DNA of 64,000 bases from the NCBI RefSeq assembly GCF_013340845.1, contig NZ_AP020335.1, positions 2,046,001-2,110,000 on the forward strand, given 5' to 3'. Below the pieces are notes generated by a model. It saw nothing but the letters and a program-made list of their open reading frames with translations, searched no databases and was not told where the DNA came from. Below are positions 53,606-63,424 of the stretch, piece after piece. Each line of letters opens with the position of its first letter. Positions within the stretch are counted from its first letter, which is position 1. The DNA is from Hydrogenovibrio marinus (lineage in GTDB: Bacteria; Pseudomonadota; Gammaproteobacteria; Thiomicrospirales; Thiomicrospiraceae). The position numbers and the translations under genes were made by a program.

Positions 53606-54277
53606 TTAAAACAAACGCTGTAAGCGCTGGGTAACCATCTCCCCCATTACTTCCAAAAAGTAAGTCCCGAGATCTGGTTTGAAACGATCGACCGGACTCC
53701 CCAGCGCCAGCACACCCCAAATACGGTGATTTCCAAGTGGAATCACACAGACCGATTCCATTTTTTCAGAGGTGGCAAATAAACCTTTTTGCCACTCGTT
53801 CTCCACCAAGCCGCAAGCAGGGCGCCCGACTCTTAAGGTCGATTTAAGCGTTTCAGCCCATTGCTGACTGATGCCCAGTTGGTTCATCCCTTTCAAACTT
53901 TGGTTTGGCAATTCCCAAGACATCAAAGAAACAAATTCAACTTGAAAAGTCTCTTGCATCACCTCGTAAACGACATCAACAGCATCCTGTTCGGTTTGCG
54001 CCGACAACAAGGCATTGGAAAGTGTATAGACATTATGTAGCAATTTACCGTTCTCACCGGCAATGTCCTTTAAGGTCGCAATCTCTACTTGCAAACGATC
54101 ACGTTGTTCACGTAATTGATAAACTTGACGTTCCAGCAAAGAGATTTCTTGTCCGGTCTTCGGGTGAGGTAAGCTGAGTTCATCCAGCAAATTCGGAAAC
54201 ACATGAAAAAACTGACGATTTTGATTCAAATAATTCGCCACATCTTCTGCATGGATATCATTGATTAAACTCGACAC
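53606..54277 (-). CDS. DUF484 family protein (GAF-like)
   Basis: A 223-residue cytoplasmic protein of the YigA/DUF484 family. The opening DVANYLNQNRQFFHVFPNLLDELSLPHP is split by the usual helix and followed by a coiled coil (LLERQVYQLREQRDRLQVEI). A GAF-like domain makes up the rest. Function is unknown, but it is conserved between dapF and xerC, as here. It converges on the nitroreductase gene with only two bases between stop codons. Confidence 0.9.
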   Translation of the reverse strand: MSSLINDIHAEDVANYLNQNRQFFHVFPNLLDELSLPHPKTGQEISLLERQVYQLREQRDRLQVEIATLKDIAGENGKLLHNVYTLSNALLSAQTEQDAVDVVYEVMQETFQVEFVSLMSWELPNQSLKGMNQLGISQQWAETLKSTLRVGRPACGLVENEWQKGLFATSEKMESVCVIPLGNHRIWGVLALGSPVDRFKPDLGTYFLEVMGEMVTQRLQRLF

Positions 54278-54343
54278 TTATACCTCTCCCCAGTACACAA
54301 TCTATTATTCATTTTTTAGTTTAATAAAGGTGACCTAAACGGA

Positions 54344-55183
54344 TTAGAGCGCTATTTCGGCATCAAACACCATCACCGCTGGCCCCGTCATCCAAACAGG
54401 ATGTGACGCATCACCATCCCAAGCAATGGTCAAATCACCGCCAGGTAAAGAAACCTTGACCTCGTCAGCGACTTCTCCCAGCTTACGCAAACTTACCATC
54501 GCAGCGCAAGCCCCTGTTCCACATGCAAGGGTTTCAGCTGCTCCACGTTCATAGACACGCAACTTAATATGGCCTGAATCAATACACTCAGCAAAACCGA
54601 CATTCACCCTTTCTGGAAAATGTGCATGGGATTCAATTTTCGCACCCAATTCTGCTACTGGCGCCGCCCCCAAATCCGTGACACGCAAAACCGCATGCGG
54701 GTTTCCCATAGAGACTGCGCCGATTTGGTAAAACTCACCATCCACTTCCAATTGGTAAACATCAGACTCACCCGGCACAGAAAATGGCAAACTGTTTGGT
54801 GCAAAGTTCGGTGCCCCCATATTGACCCTAACCTCTCCGTTCTCAGTGATATAAAGCACAATAACGCCAGAAGCCGTCTCAACCGTGATTTCGGTTTTGT
54901 CGGTCAACCCTTTGTCGTAAACAAACTTCGCGAAACAGCGCGCACCATTACCGCACTGCTGCACTTCGGAACCATCCGCATTGAAAATTCGATAACGAAA
55001 ATCCACCCCGTCGGTATCCGTTGCTTCAACCAATAATAACTGATCGAACCCCACACCAAAGTGTCTATCCGCCCATCCGCGAATTTGTTCAGCAGACAAT
55101 AAAACGTCCTGAGCAATGGCATCAATCACCATAAAGTCGTTTCCAAGTCCATGCATTTTACTGAAGTGGAGCTTAGCGCCCAT
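54344..55183 (-). CDS. dapF: Diaminopimelate epimerase
   Basis: A 279-residue cytoplasmic enzyme converting LL- to meso-diaminopimelate for lysine and peptidoglycan. Both catalytic Cys are present, in [11 protein letters not shown] and ACGTGACAA, along with KMHGLGNDF at the start. AGAGG six nt before the ATG at 55183 decides the start over an in-frame GTG two codons upstream. It is the first gene of a dapF-DUF484-xerC-hslV minus-strand run interrupted by one plus-strand gene. Confidence 0.95.
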   Translation of the reverse strand: MGAKLHFSKMHGLGNDFMVIDAIAQDVLLSAEQIRGWADRHFGVGFDQLLLVEATDTDGVDFRYRIFNADGSEVQQCGNGARCFAKFVYDKGLTDKTEITVETASGVIVLYITENGEVRVNMGAPNFAPNSLPFSVPGESDVYQLEVDGEFYQIGAVSMGNPHAVLRVTDLGAAPVAELGAKIESHAHFPERVNVGFAECIDSGHIKLRVYERGAAETLACGTGACAAMVSLRKLGEVADEVKVSLPGGDLTIAWDGDASHPVWMTGPAVMVFDAEIAL

Positions 55184-55245
55184 GATCACCCTCTTAAAAA
55201 TTTTTCATACTATTGCCAAGATTTTACACTGCTTCACTCGGCAGA

Positions 55246-55266
55246 TTTGGTTTATGATAAACCAAA
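55246..55266. promoter_or_regulatory. Perfect 21-bp palindrome upstream of the MacAB-like operon
   Basis: Arms TTTGGTTTA and TAAACCAAA are separated by TGA. It lies in the 190-bp divergent region between dapF and the efflux operon. Form and place suit a TetR- or MarR-type repressor site, but no such regulator is encoded in the window. Confidence 0.6.
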
Positions 55267-55373
55267 CAACCTCTAAACCCTAGCCTGAACAGGCGTAACA
55301 ACTATTTTTGTCAAACAAAAAACGAAGGTTTTTGCTGCTTCATTCATATAAATGAAAATCAAACGGAGAGCTT

Positions 55374-56828
55374 ATGAGGTATTTTTGGCTGGTTTTTGTC
55401 ATAGCAATTCCTGCTCTTACGGCTTGTTCTACGATAGAAACGCGTTCTTTTCCCAAGCAAACTTTTCCCAAACAGTGGGCTCAGCAAGTCGCGAAAATGC
55501 AAAGCCAGAAGCAAGCTACGCCCTGGTGGCAAGAACTGCATGACGATGATCTTAACCAGCTAATCAGCGAAGCGATTAAAGCCAACCCGGATGTACTATC
55601 GGCGGAATCCGTCATCCGTGAGTCCAGAGCTTACCGAGTACAGGCCAAAGCGGGATTATTGCCAAAAGTCACCATCGGCGGTAGCGCGAAAAGCACTTAT
55701 CTAAAAAGTACCGATGCCACAACAGATACCTACTCTGCAGTACTCGATGCCAGTTGGGAACCCGACGTTTTCGGCACACAACAGCATGCACTTGCCGCTG
55801 CCGAAGCAAAAGTCAAAGCTGCCGAAGCCAGCTATGCAGACGTTTTGGTTAGCCTAAGCGCAGAAGTCGCGACCAATTACGTCGCTCTACGTGGCTATCA
55901 GGCACAATTAAATGTGACGCAAGCCTCCCTAAAAAGCTGGTTGGAAACCCTGCAATTGACACAATGGCAACATCAGGCAGGCATGGTCACCGAGCTGGAT
56001 GTCGAGCAAGCAAAACGCAGCTACGAACAAACAGCTGCCTCCGTGCCGACACTGAAGCAAAACATACTCGAAACCCAAAACCAATTGGCAATTTTGTTGG
56101 GACGCACGCCGGAAAATCTACCGCCGAGCCTGATCAAAATCGCCGATCTGCCCAACTCTCCGAAAACGGTGTTTTTACCGATTCCAACAGAAGTATTAAG
56201 ACAGCGTCCTGATGTCAGAGCTGCCGAACAAAATGTATTGGTAGCCATGTCTAAAACAGACTCGGCAAAATCTAACCGCTGGCCATCCTTTACTTTAGGC
56301 GGCTCCCTAGGACTCACCTCAGCAACCTTAGGAAAACTGTTGGATACTGACGCTCTGATCACCACTCTAAGTGCCGCTGTCAGTCATACTCTGTTTGACG
56401 GCGGTGCATTGGATGCGCAAGTGGACATCCAAACCGAACAGGAAAAACAAGCCATGTACAGCTACAAGAAAACGGTGTTGAGCGCCCTACAGGAAACAGA
56501 AAATGCGCTTGCCGGGCTTTATAACAGTCGCGAAAGTTACGCTGCACTCAATCGAGCACTAGATGCTTCAAGAAATGAAGAGAAACTTGCTTTAATGCAA
56601 TATCAAGCAGGCCAAACCAGTTTCACCGATGTCTTGAATGCACAGCGCACACAACTAACGCTTAAGCAGCAAAGCATCCAAGCCAAAGCGACTGAGTTGG
56701 CAAAACTGATTACATTGTCCAAGGCTATTTCCGGCAATTGGGCAATTCAACAAACAACACAGAACAAAACGGTCAAGGATGCAGACACCTCGTCGCTACA
56801 GACCTCATCAACTGGAACATCGTCATGA
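55374..56828 (+). CDS. NodT/CusC-type outer-membrane efflux lipoprotein
   Basis: A 484-residue outer-membrane factor with a lipobox LTAC (lipidated C18). Two TolC-like repeats follow, with FGTQQHALAAAEAKVKAAEASY and ALQETENALAGLYNSRESY as helical-barrel stretches (each part of longer helices). It is the outer channel of the pump encoded next. GGAG precedes the ATG. The last codons overlap the adaptor gene by ATGA. Opposite-strand dapF is upstream, with a palindrome between. Confidence 0.9.
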   Translation: MRYFWLVFVIAIPALTACSTIETRSFPKQTFPKQWAQQVAKMQSQKQATPWWQELHDDDLNQLISEAIKANPDVLSAESVIRESRAYRVQAKAGLLPKVTIGGSAKSTYLKSTDATTDTYSAVLDASWEPDVFGTQQHALAAAEAKVKAAEASYADVLVSLSAEVATNYVALRGYQAQLNVTQASLKSWLETLQLTQWQHQAGMVTELDVEQAKRSYEQTAASVPTLKQNILETQNQLAILLGRTPENLPPSLIKIADLPNSPKTVFLPIPTEVLRQRPDVRAAEQNVLVAMSKTDSAKSNRWPSFTLGGSLGLTSATLGKLLDTDALITTLSAAVSHTLFDGGALDAQVDIQTEQEKQAMYSYKKTVLSALQETENALAGLYNSRESYAALNRALDASRNEEKLALMQYQAGQTSFTDVLNAQRTQLTLKQQSIQAKATELAKLITLSKAISGNWAIQQTTQNKTVKDADTSSLQTSSTGTSS

Positions 56829-58126
56829 GCCAAGACAGCAATTCATCTACCTCTCAAACTGAGTTTGAACAACTCCTCAAACAAGGTGATAAAAAACACC
56901 ACCGTTACCTCAAGGTGTTGATTCCTGTTTTATTACTGGCGGGCATCCTCTTTCTGGGTTGGCGTTGGTGGGTTCCGGCACAAGTCAACGCACCAGCTTT
57001 CAAAACTGATGAAGTGAAAAAAGGCGACATTCTGGCAACCGTCTCAGCAACTGGAACCCTGCAACCGACCAATGAAGTGGATGTGGGAAGTGAACTTTCC
57101 GGCACCATCGACAAGGTGTTTGTCGACTACAACGATCAAGTGAAAAAAGGTCAACTACTGGCACAATTGAATACCGACAAAATCAATGCACAAGTCCTGC
57201 AAACCAAAGCTGCTTTGGCTGTTGCTAAAGCCGGTGTCATCGAAGCACAAGCAACGCTCGAAGAATCGGATGCGCAACTTAAACGCTTGGAACATGTCCG
57301 CAAACTGACAAACGGCAAACTACCTTCTCAAGCGGATTTTATTTCCGCCGAAGCTGCTGAAAAACGTGCGATGGCTGCTAAAAACACAGCTATCGCAAAA
57401 GTCGAACAGGCTCAGGCAAATCTAGACCAAAACCTCACCGACTTATCCAAGACGAAAATCATTTCACCAATTGATGGCGTGGTATTGGTTCGATCCATTG
57501 AACCAGGGCAAACCGTTGCCGCTGCCATGTCAGCTCCTGTCTTGTTTACGTTGGCACAAGATTTGACAAATATGGAACTACAGGTTGATGTCGATGAAGC
57601 CGATGTTGGACAGGTAAAAGCAGGCCAAAAAGCAACCTTCACCGTTGATGCTTATCCAAACCGTTTGTTCCCCGCTGTCATCAAACAAGTGCGTTACGGT
57701 GCACAAACTACTGATGGGGTTGTTACCTACACCACGCTATTGGAAGTCAACAATCCAGACTTAAAACTACGCCCTGGCATGACTGCCACCGCTGAAATCC
57801 TGGTGAAGGAAAAACGTGATGTCCTGACGATTCCTGTTGCCGCCACTCGCTTCACACCTGAAATATTGGGCGATGCAACACAGACCAAATCAACCAGTAT
57901 CATGGACTCTTTAATGCCGGGTCCAGGTCGCATCAGACACAGCCTCAATATCAAAGCCGAGAAAGTGAAAAAAGGCTATGCGCGCGTTTGGAAACTGGTC
58001 AACAAACAGCCTGAACCGATTTTGATCAAACCTGGCGAGTCCAACGGCAATCGCGTTGAAGTCCTTGAAGGGGATGTAAAACCCGGCGACAAAGTCATCA
58101 TCGGAGCAGAGGTACGCTTGAAATGA
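56825..58126 (+). CDS. MacA-like periplasmic adaptor
   Basis: A 433-residue membrane-fusion protein with an N-terminal TM anchor (about 28-48). A lipoyl half (GSELSGTIDKVFVDYNDQVKKG), a helical hairpin (about 110-195), the second lipoyl half (KIISPIDGVVLVRSIEPGQTV) and barrel domains follow. It connects the ABC permease to the outer channel. The ATG at 56825 overlaps the channel stop codon as ATGA; a longer frame from 56738 lies wholly inside the channel gene and is not supported. Confidence 0.9.
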   Translation: MSQDSNSSTSQTEFEQLLKQGDKKHHRYLKVLIPVLLLAGILFLGWRWWVPAQVNAPAFKTDEVKKGDILATVSATGTLQPTNEVDVGSELSGTIDKVFVDYNDQVKKGQLLAQLNTDKINAQVLQTKAALAVAKAGVIEAQATLEESDAQLKRLEHVRKLTNGKLPSQADFISAEAAEKRAMAAKNTAIAKVEQAQANLDQNLTDLSKTKIISPIDGVVLVRSIEPGQTVAAAMSAPVLFTLAQDLTNMELQVDVDEADVGQVKAGQKATFTVDAYPNRLFPAVIKQVRYGAQTTDGVVTYTTLLEVNNPDLKLRPGMTATAEILVKEKRDVLTIPVAATRFTPEILGDATQTKSTSIMDSLMPGPGRIRHSLNIKAEKVKKGYARVWKLVNKQPEPILIKPGESNGNRVEVLEGDVKPGDKVIIGAEVRLK

Positions 58127-58863
58127 CCGCAGCCAAACCTTTAGAGCAGACTTCCGGCAAAGAAGCCCCTCTAATCGTCTTTGAAAACATCACCAAAACC
58201 TACGGACAAGGAGCTTCCGCCTTCACAGCATTGAAAGGCGTGAATTTCCAGATTTCCGCAGGTGAGTTTGTTGCCATCATGGGACCCAGTGGTTCGGGCA
58301 AGTCCACTGTCATGAACACGCTCGGCTGTCTGGACACACCCAGTGATGGTCACTATTACTTTCAAGGCGTGGCCGTTGAAACCTTAACGCATGACCAACG
58401 TGCTATTTTACGCCGCCATTACCTGGGTTTTGTATTTCAAGGCTTCAACCTGCTGGCAAGAACTTCTGCGATAGAGAATGTCGAGTTGCCATTACTTTAT
58501 CGAGGCATGAAAACAGCAGAACGCCACGAAGAAGCTCGTAAAGCACTGGCATTGGTTGGCCTTGATGGCTGGGAAAATCACGCACCAAGTGAGTTATCAG
58601 GTGGACAACAACAACGTGTTGCCATCGCCCGTGCGTTGGTCACTCACCCCAAAGTTCTATTGGCTGATGAACCTACAGGGAATCTAGACACCCAACGCAG
58701 TAAAGAGATTATGGAGCTTCTCACTCAACTAAATCAGGAATTGGGCATCACCGTTATCATGGTAACGCACGAATCTGAAATGGCTTCCTACGCTTCTCGA
58801 CTGATTCATTTCGTGGACGGCATGGTCGAAACAGACACACCTCAAACGGAGCGTGCTGTATGA
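58123..58863 (+). CDS. MacB-like ABC transporter ATPase
   Basis: A 246-residue cytoplasmic ATPase. It has Walker A GPSGSGKST, signature LSGGQQQRVAIARAL, Walker B LLADEPTGNLD and switch VTHE. In E. coli MacB this domain is fused to the permease; here it is a separate gene, with ATGA overlaps on both sides. Sequence is close to MacB/LolD-type ATPases. It powers a mechanotransmission-type exporter or extractor. Confidence 0.92.
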   Translation: MTAAKPLEQTSGKEAPLIVFENITKTYGQGASAFTALKGVNFQISAGEFVAIMGPSGSGKSTVMNTLGCLDTPSDGHYYFQGVAVETLTHDQRAILRRHYLGFVFQGFNLLARTSAIENVELPLLYRGMKTAERHEEARKALALVGLDGWENHAPSELSGGQQQRVAIARALVTHPKVLLADEPTGNLDTQRSKEIMELLTQLNQELGITVIMVTHESEMASYASRLIHFVDGMVETDTPQTERAV

Positions 58864-60080
58864 TTTGGAATGCCTTTTTACTTGCCATACGCGAAATCCG
58901 CCGTAACCTGATGCGTTCTATTCTCACCATGCTCGGTATTATTATCGGCGTCGCTGCCGTAGTAACAATGGTGACGGTCGGGAACGGCGCCACAGCAAAA
59001 ATCGCTAAGGAAATTTCTACCTTGGGAAGCAACCTATTAATGGTCAGACCCGGACAACACTTTGGTCCGGGACGAGGCAACTCCAATGCCAAAGCCTTCA
59101 CAATGGATGACGTCAAAGCCATCAAACAAGACGTCAGTTCTATTATCGCCGTCGCGCCAACAGCCACCACCAGTGTCACCGCCGTTTTCGGCAACAATAA
59201 CTGGACGACAACGGTCGTAGGCAGTGACAACGACTACTTCACCACCGGTAACTGGACACTGTCAGACGGTCGTTTTTTCTCCAACGCAGAACTCAAAGCC
59301 GGCAAAACTAGCTGTATTATTGGACAAACCATTATCAAACAATTGTTTCCTGAGCTTCGTTCACCCGACTCGGTTGTGGGTCAGAATATCCGTTTAAAAA
59401 CCTTTTCCTGCCATATCATCGGCGTGCTTGATTCCAAAGGTCAATCCATGATGGGGAACGATCAGGACGACACGATTATCATGCCCATCAAAACCGTGCA
59501 ACGACGTTTGGTCGGCGACCAGGATGTCAAAATGATTCGCATCTCGGTCAAACCAAATATTGATACCGATGTGGTCAATCGTGCAATCACGCTCCTGCTG
59601 AGAGATCGGCGTCATCTAAGTGATCGTGAAAAGAACGACTTCTCAGTACTCGATACCCGTGAAATCACCAAGGCCTTGACCGGCAGTACCAAAGTCATGA
59701 CCATGCTGTTGGGTGCAGTAGCTGCTGTTAGCTTGGTTGTGGGTGGAATCGGCATCATGAACATCATGCTCGTCTCGGTGACGGAACGTACTCGGGAAAT
59801 CGGCATTCGTATGGCAATCGGCGCACTGGAAAGAGAGGTGTTGTTGCAGTTTTTGGTCGAAGCCGTAGTGCTCTCCTCGCTGGGGGGTATTATCGGCATC
59901 ATCCTCGCCATTCTCGCATCCGCCGGACTAAGTCATGTCATGTCGGTGCCCTACATACTCGATTTCGACATGATGGGTATCGCCTTTGCGTTTTCCGCAA
60001 TGGTGGGAGTGGTTTTCGGTTATTTTCCGGCAAGAAATGCAGCAAGACTGAACCCAATCGATGCGCTACGTCACGAATAA
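58860..60080 (+). CDS. MacB-like ABC permease (FtsX superfamily)
   Basis: A 406-residue inner-membrane protein with TM1 at about 22-42, a large periplasmic MacB_PCD domain (about 45-245), and three TM helices from about 285, 330 and 370 (FtsX domain). Motifs are MRSILTMLGIIIGVAAVV and ERTREIGIRMAIGALEREVL. With the preceding ATPase, adaptor and channel it forms a complete MacAB-TolC-like system. Substrates of such systems include macrolides, peptides, toxins and siderophores; none is indicated here. Last gene of the operon. Confidence 0.92.
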   Translation: MIWNAFLLAIREIRRNLMRSILTMLGIIIGVAAVVTMVTVGNGATAKIAKEISTLGSNLLMVRPGQHFGPGRGNSNAKAFTMDDVKAIKQDVSSIIAVAPTATTSVTAVFGNNNWTTTVVGSDNDYFTTGNWTLSDGRFFSNAELKAGKTSCIIGQTIIKQLFPELRSPDSVVGQNIRLKTFSCHIIGVLDSKGQSMMGNDQDDTIIMPIKTVQRRLVGDQDVKMIRISVKPNIDTDVVNRAITLLLRDRRHLSDREKNDFSVLDTREITKALTGSTKVMTMLLGAVAAVSLVVGGIGIMNIMLVSVTERTREIGIRMAIGALEREVLLQFLVEAVVLSSLGGIIGIILAILASAGLSHVMSVPYILDFDMMGIAFAFSAMVGVVFGYFPARNAARLNPIDALRHE

Positions 60081-60194
60081 ATTCGACCATCACAGCAACT
60101 GTCCGTTTGCCGTTAATTTCCTTTATAATAACGCCAAGTCTACAAATGTCAGTTGCCAACGATGGCCTAGCATAAATCAACCACGAGATAATGA

Positions 60195-61538
60195 ATGAAG
60201 GAAGCTTCAAGCAAAATGATGACCCCAAAAGAAATCGTCCATGAGTTAGATCACCACATTATCGGACAGAATGATGCCAAGAAATCCGTCGCAATCGCAT
60301 TGCGTAATCGTTGGCGGCGCTCGCAGCTGTCGGAAGAACTTCGTCAGGAAGTAACACCGAAAAACATCCTGATGATTGGACCGACCGGTGTTGGTAAAAC
60401 CGAAATCGCGCGTCGCCTTGCGAAACTGGCTAATGCCCCTTTTATCAAGGTCGAAGCAACCAAATACACGGAAGTCGGTTATGTTGGTCGTGAAGTGGAT
60501 TCCATCATCAAAGACTTGGTGGAAAGCGCGGTCAAAATGGTTCGCGAACAGGAAATGGTTCGCGTGCAAAGCCAAGCCGCAGATATTGCCGAGAACCAAA
60601 TTCTGGATACCTTATTGCCGCCTGCTCGCGGACACGAATCTGAAAGCTATGACAACATGGCGGAAACCCGTCAAAAATTCCGCAAGCGTTTGCGCGAAGG
60701 CGAGCTGAATGACAAAGAAATAGAAATCGACCTGGAAGCGCGTTCTCCTCATGTAGAAATCATGGGCGCGCCGGGTATGGAAGAAATGACCAGTCAACTT
60801 CAGGACATGCTCGAAGGCATGAACCGAGGTAAGAAGCAAAAGCGCAAACTCCCAATTAAACAAGCCATGCGCATCCTTACCGAAGAAGCCGCTTCTCACC
60901 TGATTGACTTGGAAGACATTAAGACCAAAGCGGTCGAAAGTGTTGAACAACAAGGAATCGTATTCATCGACGAAATCGATAAAGTTGCCAAGCGCCATGA
61001 AAGTGGCTCGGGGGGTGATGTCTCTCGCGAAGGGGTTCAAAGAGACCTGCTACCTTTGATTGAGGGGTCAACCGTTTCTACAAAATACGGCATGGTGAAA
61101 ACAGATCATATTCTTTTCATTGCATCCGGTGCATTCCATTTATCAAAGCCATCTGATTTGATTCCTGAACTACAAGGGCGCTTGCCTATTCGTGTTGAAT
61201 TAAAATCTTTGAAGGTTGAAGACTTTGTCCGCATCCTGACGGAACCAAAAGCAGCACTTACAAAACAGGCGATCGCTTTACTGGAAACCGAAGGCGTAAA
61301 CGTCGAGTTTTCCGAATCTGGCATTCAACGTTTGGCGGAAATCGCTTTCCAAGTGAATGAAACCACGGAAAACATCGGGGCGCGTCGTTTACACACCGTC
61401 ATGGAGCATTTGTTGGAAGAAGTTTCCTTTAATGCACCAGACAACAGTGGTCAGCAAATTATGGTTGACCGAGATTTTGTTGAAGCACGTTTGGGCGACT
61501 TGGCACAAGACCAAGACTTGTCGCAATATATCCTATAG
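60195..61538 (+). CDS. hslU: HslU ATPase subunit of the HslUV protease
   Basis: A 447-residue AAA+ unfoldase that feeds HslV. The N-terminal [17 protein letters not shown], Walker [10 protein letters not shown], the pore-loop region [11 protein letters not shown], the inserted I-domain (about 110-230), Walker [10 protein letters not shown] and the C-terminal sensor-2 stretch [15 protein letters not shown] are intact. A second start at the Met pair 7-8 codons in is possible. Its partner hslV is on the other side of a ~9 kb block and inverted. DUF971 and ubiE follow, as is usual downstream of hslVU. Confidence 0.95.
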   Translation: MKEASSKMMTPKEIVHELDHHIIGQNDAKKSVAIALRNRWRRSQLSEELRQEVTPKNILMIGPTGVGKTEIARRLAKLANAPFIKVEATKYTEVGYVGREVDSIIKDLVESAVKMVREQEMVRVQSQAADIAENQILDTLLPPARGHESESYDNMAETRQKFRKRLREGELNDKEIEIDLEARSPHVEIMGAPGMEEMTSQLQDMLEGMNRGKKQKRKLPIKQAMRILTEEAASHLIDLEDIKTKAVESVEQQGIVFIDEIDKVAKRHESGSGGDVSREGVQRDLLPLIEGSTVSTKYGMVKTDHILFIASGAFHLSKPSDLIPELQGRLPIRVELKSLKVEDFVRILTEPKAALTKQAIALLETEGVNVEFSESGIQRLAEIAFQVNETTENIGARRLHTVMEHLLEEVSFNAPDNSGQQIMVDRDFVEARLGDLAQDQDLSQYIL

Positions 61539-61578
61539 AATGTCCGATATTACGACACAATAGAAATCAGTAGCGCCG

Positions 61579-61959
61579 ATGCATCAGCCGACAGAAATCA
61601 AACTACAGCAAAAATCTCACAAGTTGGTTATCACCTTCAACACAGGCGAGACGTTTGAACTTCCATGTGAATACTTACGAGTCTATTCGCAGTCGGCGGA
61701 AGTGACAGGACATGGTCCAGGGCAAGAAGTCTTGCAAGTCGGCAAGCAAAACGTCAATATCGACGCCATTACGCCTGTGGGCAATTATGCCGTCAAACTT
61801 CATTTTGACGATGGGCACGACACTGGTATCTACAGTTGGGAAACCCTTTACGACCTGGGCAAAAACCACAATAGTTATTGGCAGGCTTATTTACAAAAAC
61901 TGCTTGCCGACGGACATAAGCATCCTGACATGGAAACCCATGTTGCGGACTTGCTTTAA
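61579..61959 (+). CDS. DUF971 protein
   Basis: A 126-residue small protein of the DUF971 family, the domain also found at the N-terminus of gamma-butyrobetaine hydroxylase. Motifs are FELPCEYLRVYSQSAEVTGHG and HFDDGHDTGIYSWETLYDLG. DUF971 proteins have been linked to iron-sulfur cluster handling; the role here is unproven. Conserved neighbour of hslU and ubiE, with 40 and 21 nt gaps. Confidence 0.88.
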   Translation: MHQPTEIKLQQKSHKLVITFNTGETFELPCEYLRVYSQSAEVTGHGPGQEVLQVGKQNVNIDAITPVGNYAVKLHFDDGHDTGIYSWETLYDLGKNHNSYWQAYLQKLLADGHKHPDMETHVADLL

Positions 61960-61980
61960 AAACACTTAGAGGCAAAACTT

Positions 61981-62748
61981 ATGAACAACACAAACAGCTC
62001 TCAATCGGAACGCACCATTGATTTCGGCTTCAGCAAAGTGCCTCTTGAGGAAAAGGTCAAACACGTCAAAGGCGTGTTCGACTCTGTTGCTGAGAACTAT
62101 GATTTGATGAACGATGTCATGTCTTTCGGCATCCATCGCCTGTGGAAAAAACATACAATTGAACTGAGTGGCATCCGCCCAGGCCAAACCGTTTTAGACT
62201 TGGCTGGCGGCACAGGTGACCTCACCAAAGCCTTCGCAAAACGTGTCGGCAAAACCGGCAAAGTTGTCCTGGCAGATATCAACGAAAACATGGTTCGTGT
62301 CGGTCGTGATCGCCTAACCAACGAAGGCATTATCGGCAATGTCGAATATGCCATCACCAATGCTGAATCCTTGACTTTTCCAGACAACACATTCGACCTT
62401 GTCACTATGGCTTTTGGCCTACGTAACGTCACCAACAAAGATAAAGCTCTCGCTGAGATCTACCGCGTGCTAAAGCCCGGCGGACAAATGATGGTGTTGG
62501 AGTTTTCTAAAGTCACACAACCGATGATGGCAAAAGCTTACGACTTCTATTCCTTCAACATTCTGCCAAAAATGGGCAAATGGATCGCCAAGGATGAAGC
62601 CAGTTACCAATATCTTGCCGAGTCCATTCGCATGCACCCGGATCAGGAAACCTTAAAACAAATGATGCTGGATGCCGGCTTCGATAAAGCTGAATACTTG
62701 AACATGAGTGAAGGTATTGTCGCACTCCATCGCGGCTGGAAATATTGA
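61981..62748 (+). CDS. ubiE: Ubiquinone/menaquinone C-methyltransferase
   Basis: A 255-residue cytoplasmic SAM-dependent methyltransferase acting on the ring of ubiquinone (and demethylmenaquinone) precursors. Motifs are [21 protein letters not shown], the SAM loop [12 protein letters not shown], and [12 protein letters not shown]. Complete and of normal length. Leads the ubiE-ubiJ-ubiB group. Confidence 0.95.
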   Translation: MNNTNSSQSERTIDFGFSKVPLEEKVKHVKGVFDSVAENYDLMNDVMSFGIHRLWKKHTIELSGIRPGQTVLDLAGGTGDLTKAFAKRVGKTGKVVLADINENMVRVGRDRLTNEGIIGNVEYAITNAESLTFPDNTFDLVTMAFGLRNVTNKDKALAEIYRVLKPGGQMMVLEFSKVTQPMMAKAYDFYSFNILPKMGKWIAKDEASYQYLAESIRMHPDQETLKQMMLDAGFDKAEYLNMSEGIVALHRGWKY

Positions 62749-62761
62749 AGAGGTCACACAC

Positions 62762-63415
62762 ATGAGCACGGAAAATCTGCAGGACAATACTCAAGGTATC
62801 GATACCACGCAGCAATGGACATCAACCACACTTGCCAAAATTTTTGAAACCATCTTGAATCAATCGGTAGCCATGGATGAAATGCAGGGCATCGGCTTTC
62901 AAATGCTGGATGAAAAAGTTATCCAACTAACTTTTACCGACTTGAAGTTAACCTTCTTTATCATTTACCAGCTGGATGCCGCCAAAAATGAAAAATCTAC
63001 CAGGTTGGGGCACTTCACCGTGCAGGCTCATTTGATGGGCAGTGCTGATACGCATATCAAAACAACCTTGACCGACTGGCTACGCCGCAACACTGAAACC
63101 GAAAGCCCTCTTGGCTCCGCTTTCCTAGCTGCTCTTTATACAATCGACATTGACTGGGAAGAGCAACTTTCCCATTTCACCGGAGACTTCATTGCTTTCA
63201 ATATCAGCCAAACCGCACGCAGCACCAAGCAAAACTTCAAAGCGGCAAAGCAGAAAGCCGGCGTCACGCTGAAAGAATACCTACAATTTGAAATCAACCT
63301 TCTGCCGACCAAACTACAGGTAGCTCACTTCAATCAAGAAGTGGAAGATCTTGCCGATGAAGTTGATGCCCTGGCCGCACGAGTCGATGCGCTAACCCAC
63401 TCAACCCCAAAATAA
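62762..63415 (+). CDS. ubiJ: UbiJ, SCP2-domain ubiquinone accessory factor
   Basis: A 217-residue protein with an SCP2-like lipid-binding domain (about 20-125) and a C-terminal coiled coil (EVEDLADEVDALAARVDAL). UbiJ helps assemble the soluble ubiquinone-synthesis complex with UbiB and UbiK. The start ATG at 62762 follows AGAGG; a longer frame beginning inside ubiE is rejected. Part of the SCP2 region (NEKSTRLGHF) is encoded by a full copy of the dispersed motif at 62992-63010, perhaps an insertion into a surface loop. Confidence 0.85.
   Translation: MSTENLQDNTQGIDTTQQWTSTTLAKIFETILNQSVAMDEMQGIGFQMLDEKVIQLTFTDLKLTFFIIYQLDAAKNEKSTRLGHFTVQAHLMGSADTHIKTTLTDWLRRNTETESPLGSAFLAALYTIDIDWEEQLSHFTGDFIAFNISQTARSTKQNFKAAKQKAGVTLKEYLQFEINLLPTKLQVAHFNQEVEDLADEVDALAARVDALTHSTPK
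62992..63010 (-). repeat. Dispersed 19-bp motif inside ubiJ
   Basis: AAAATCTACCAGGTTGGGG is the exact complement of the purD copy. Read in frame it gives Lys-Ser-Thr-Arg-Leu-Gly. Confidence 0.8.
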
Positions 63416-63424
63416 ACTTTTCGT

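Noticed and set aside
56738-56824. 29-residue N-terminal extension of the MacA-like adaptor
   Set aside because: It lies wholly inside the upstream channel gene. The ATGA overlap at 56825 matches the other junctions of the operon.
62708-62761. 18-residue N-terminal extension of UbiJ
   Set aside because: It overlaps ubiE, while AGAGG correctly positions the ATG at 62762.
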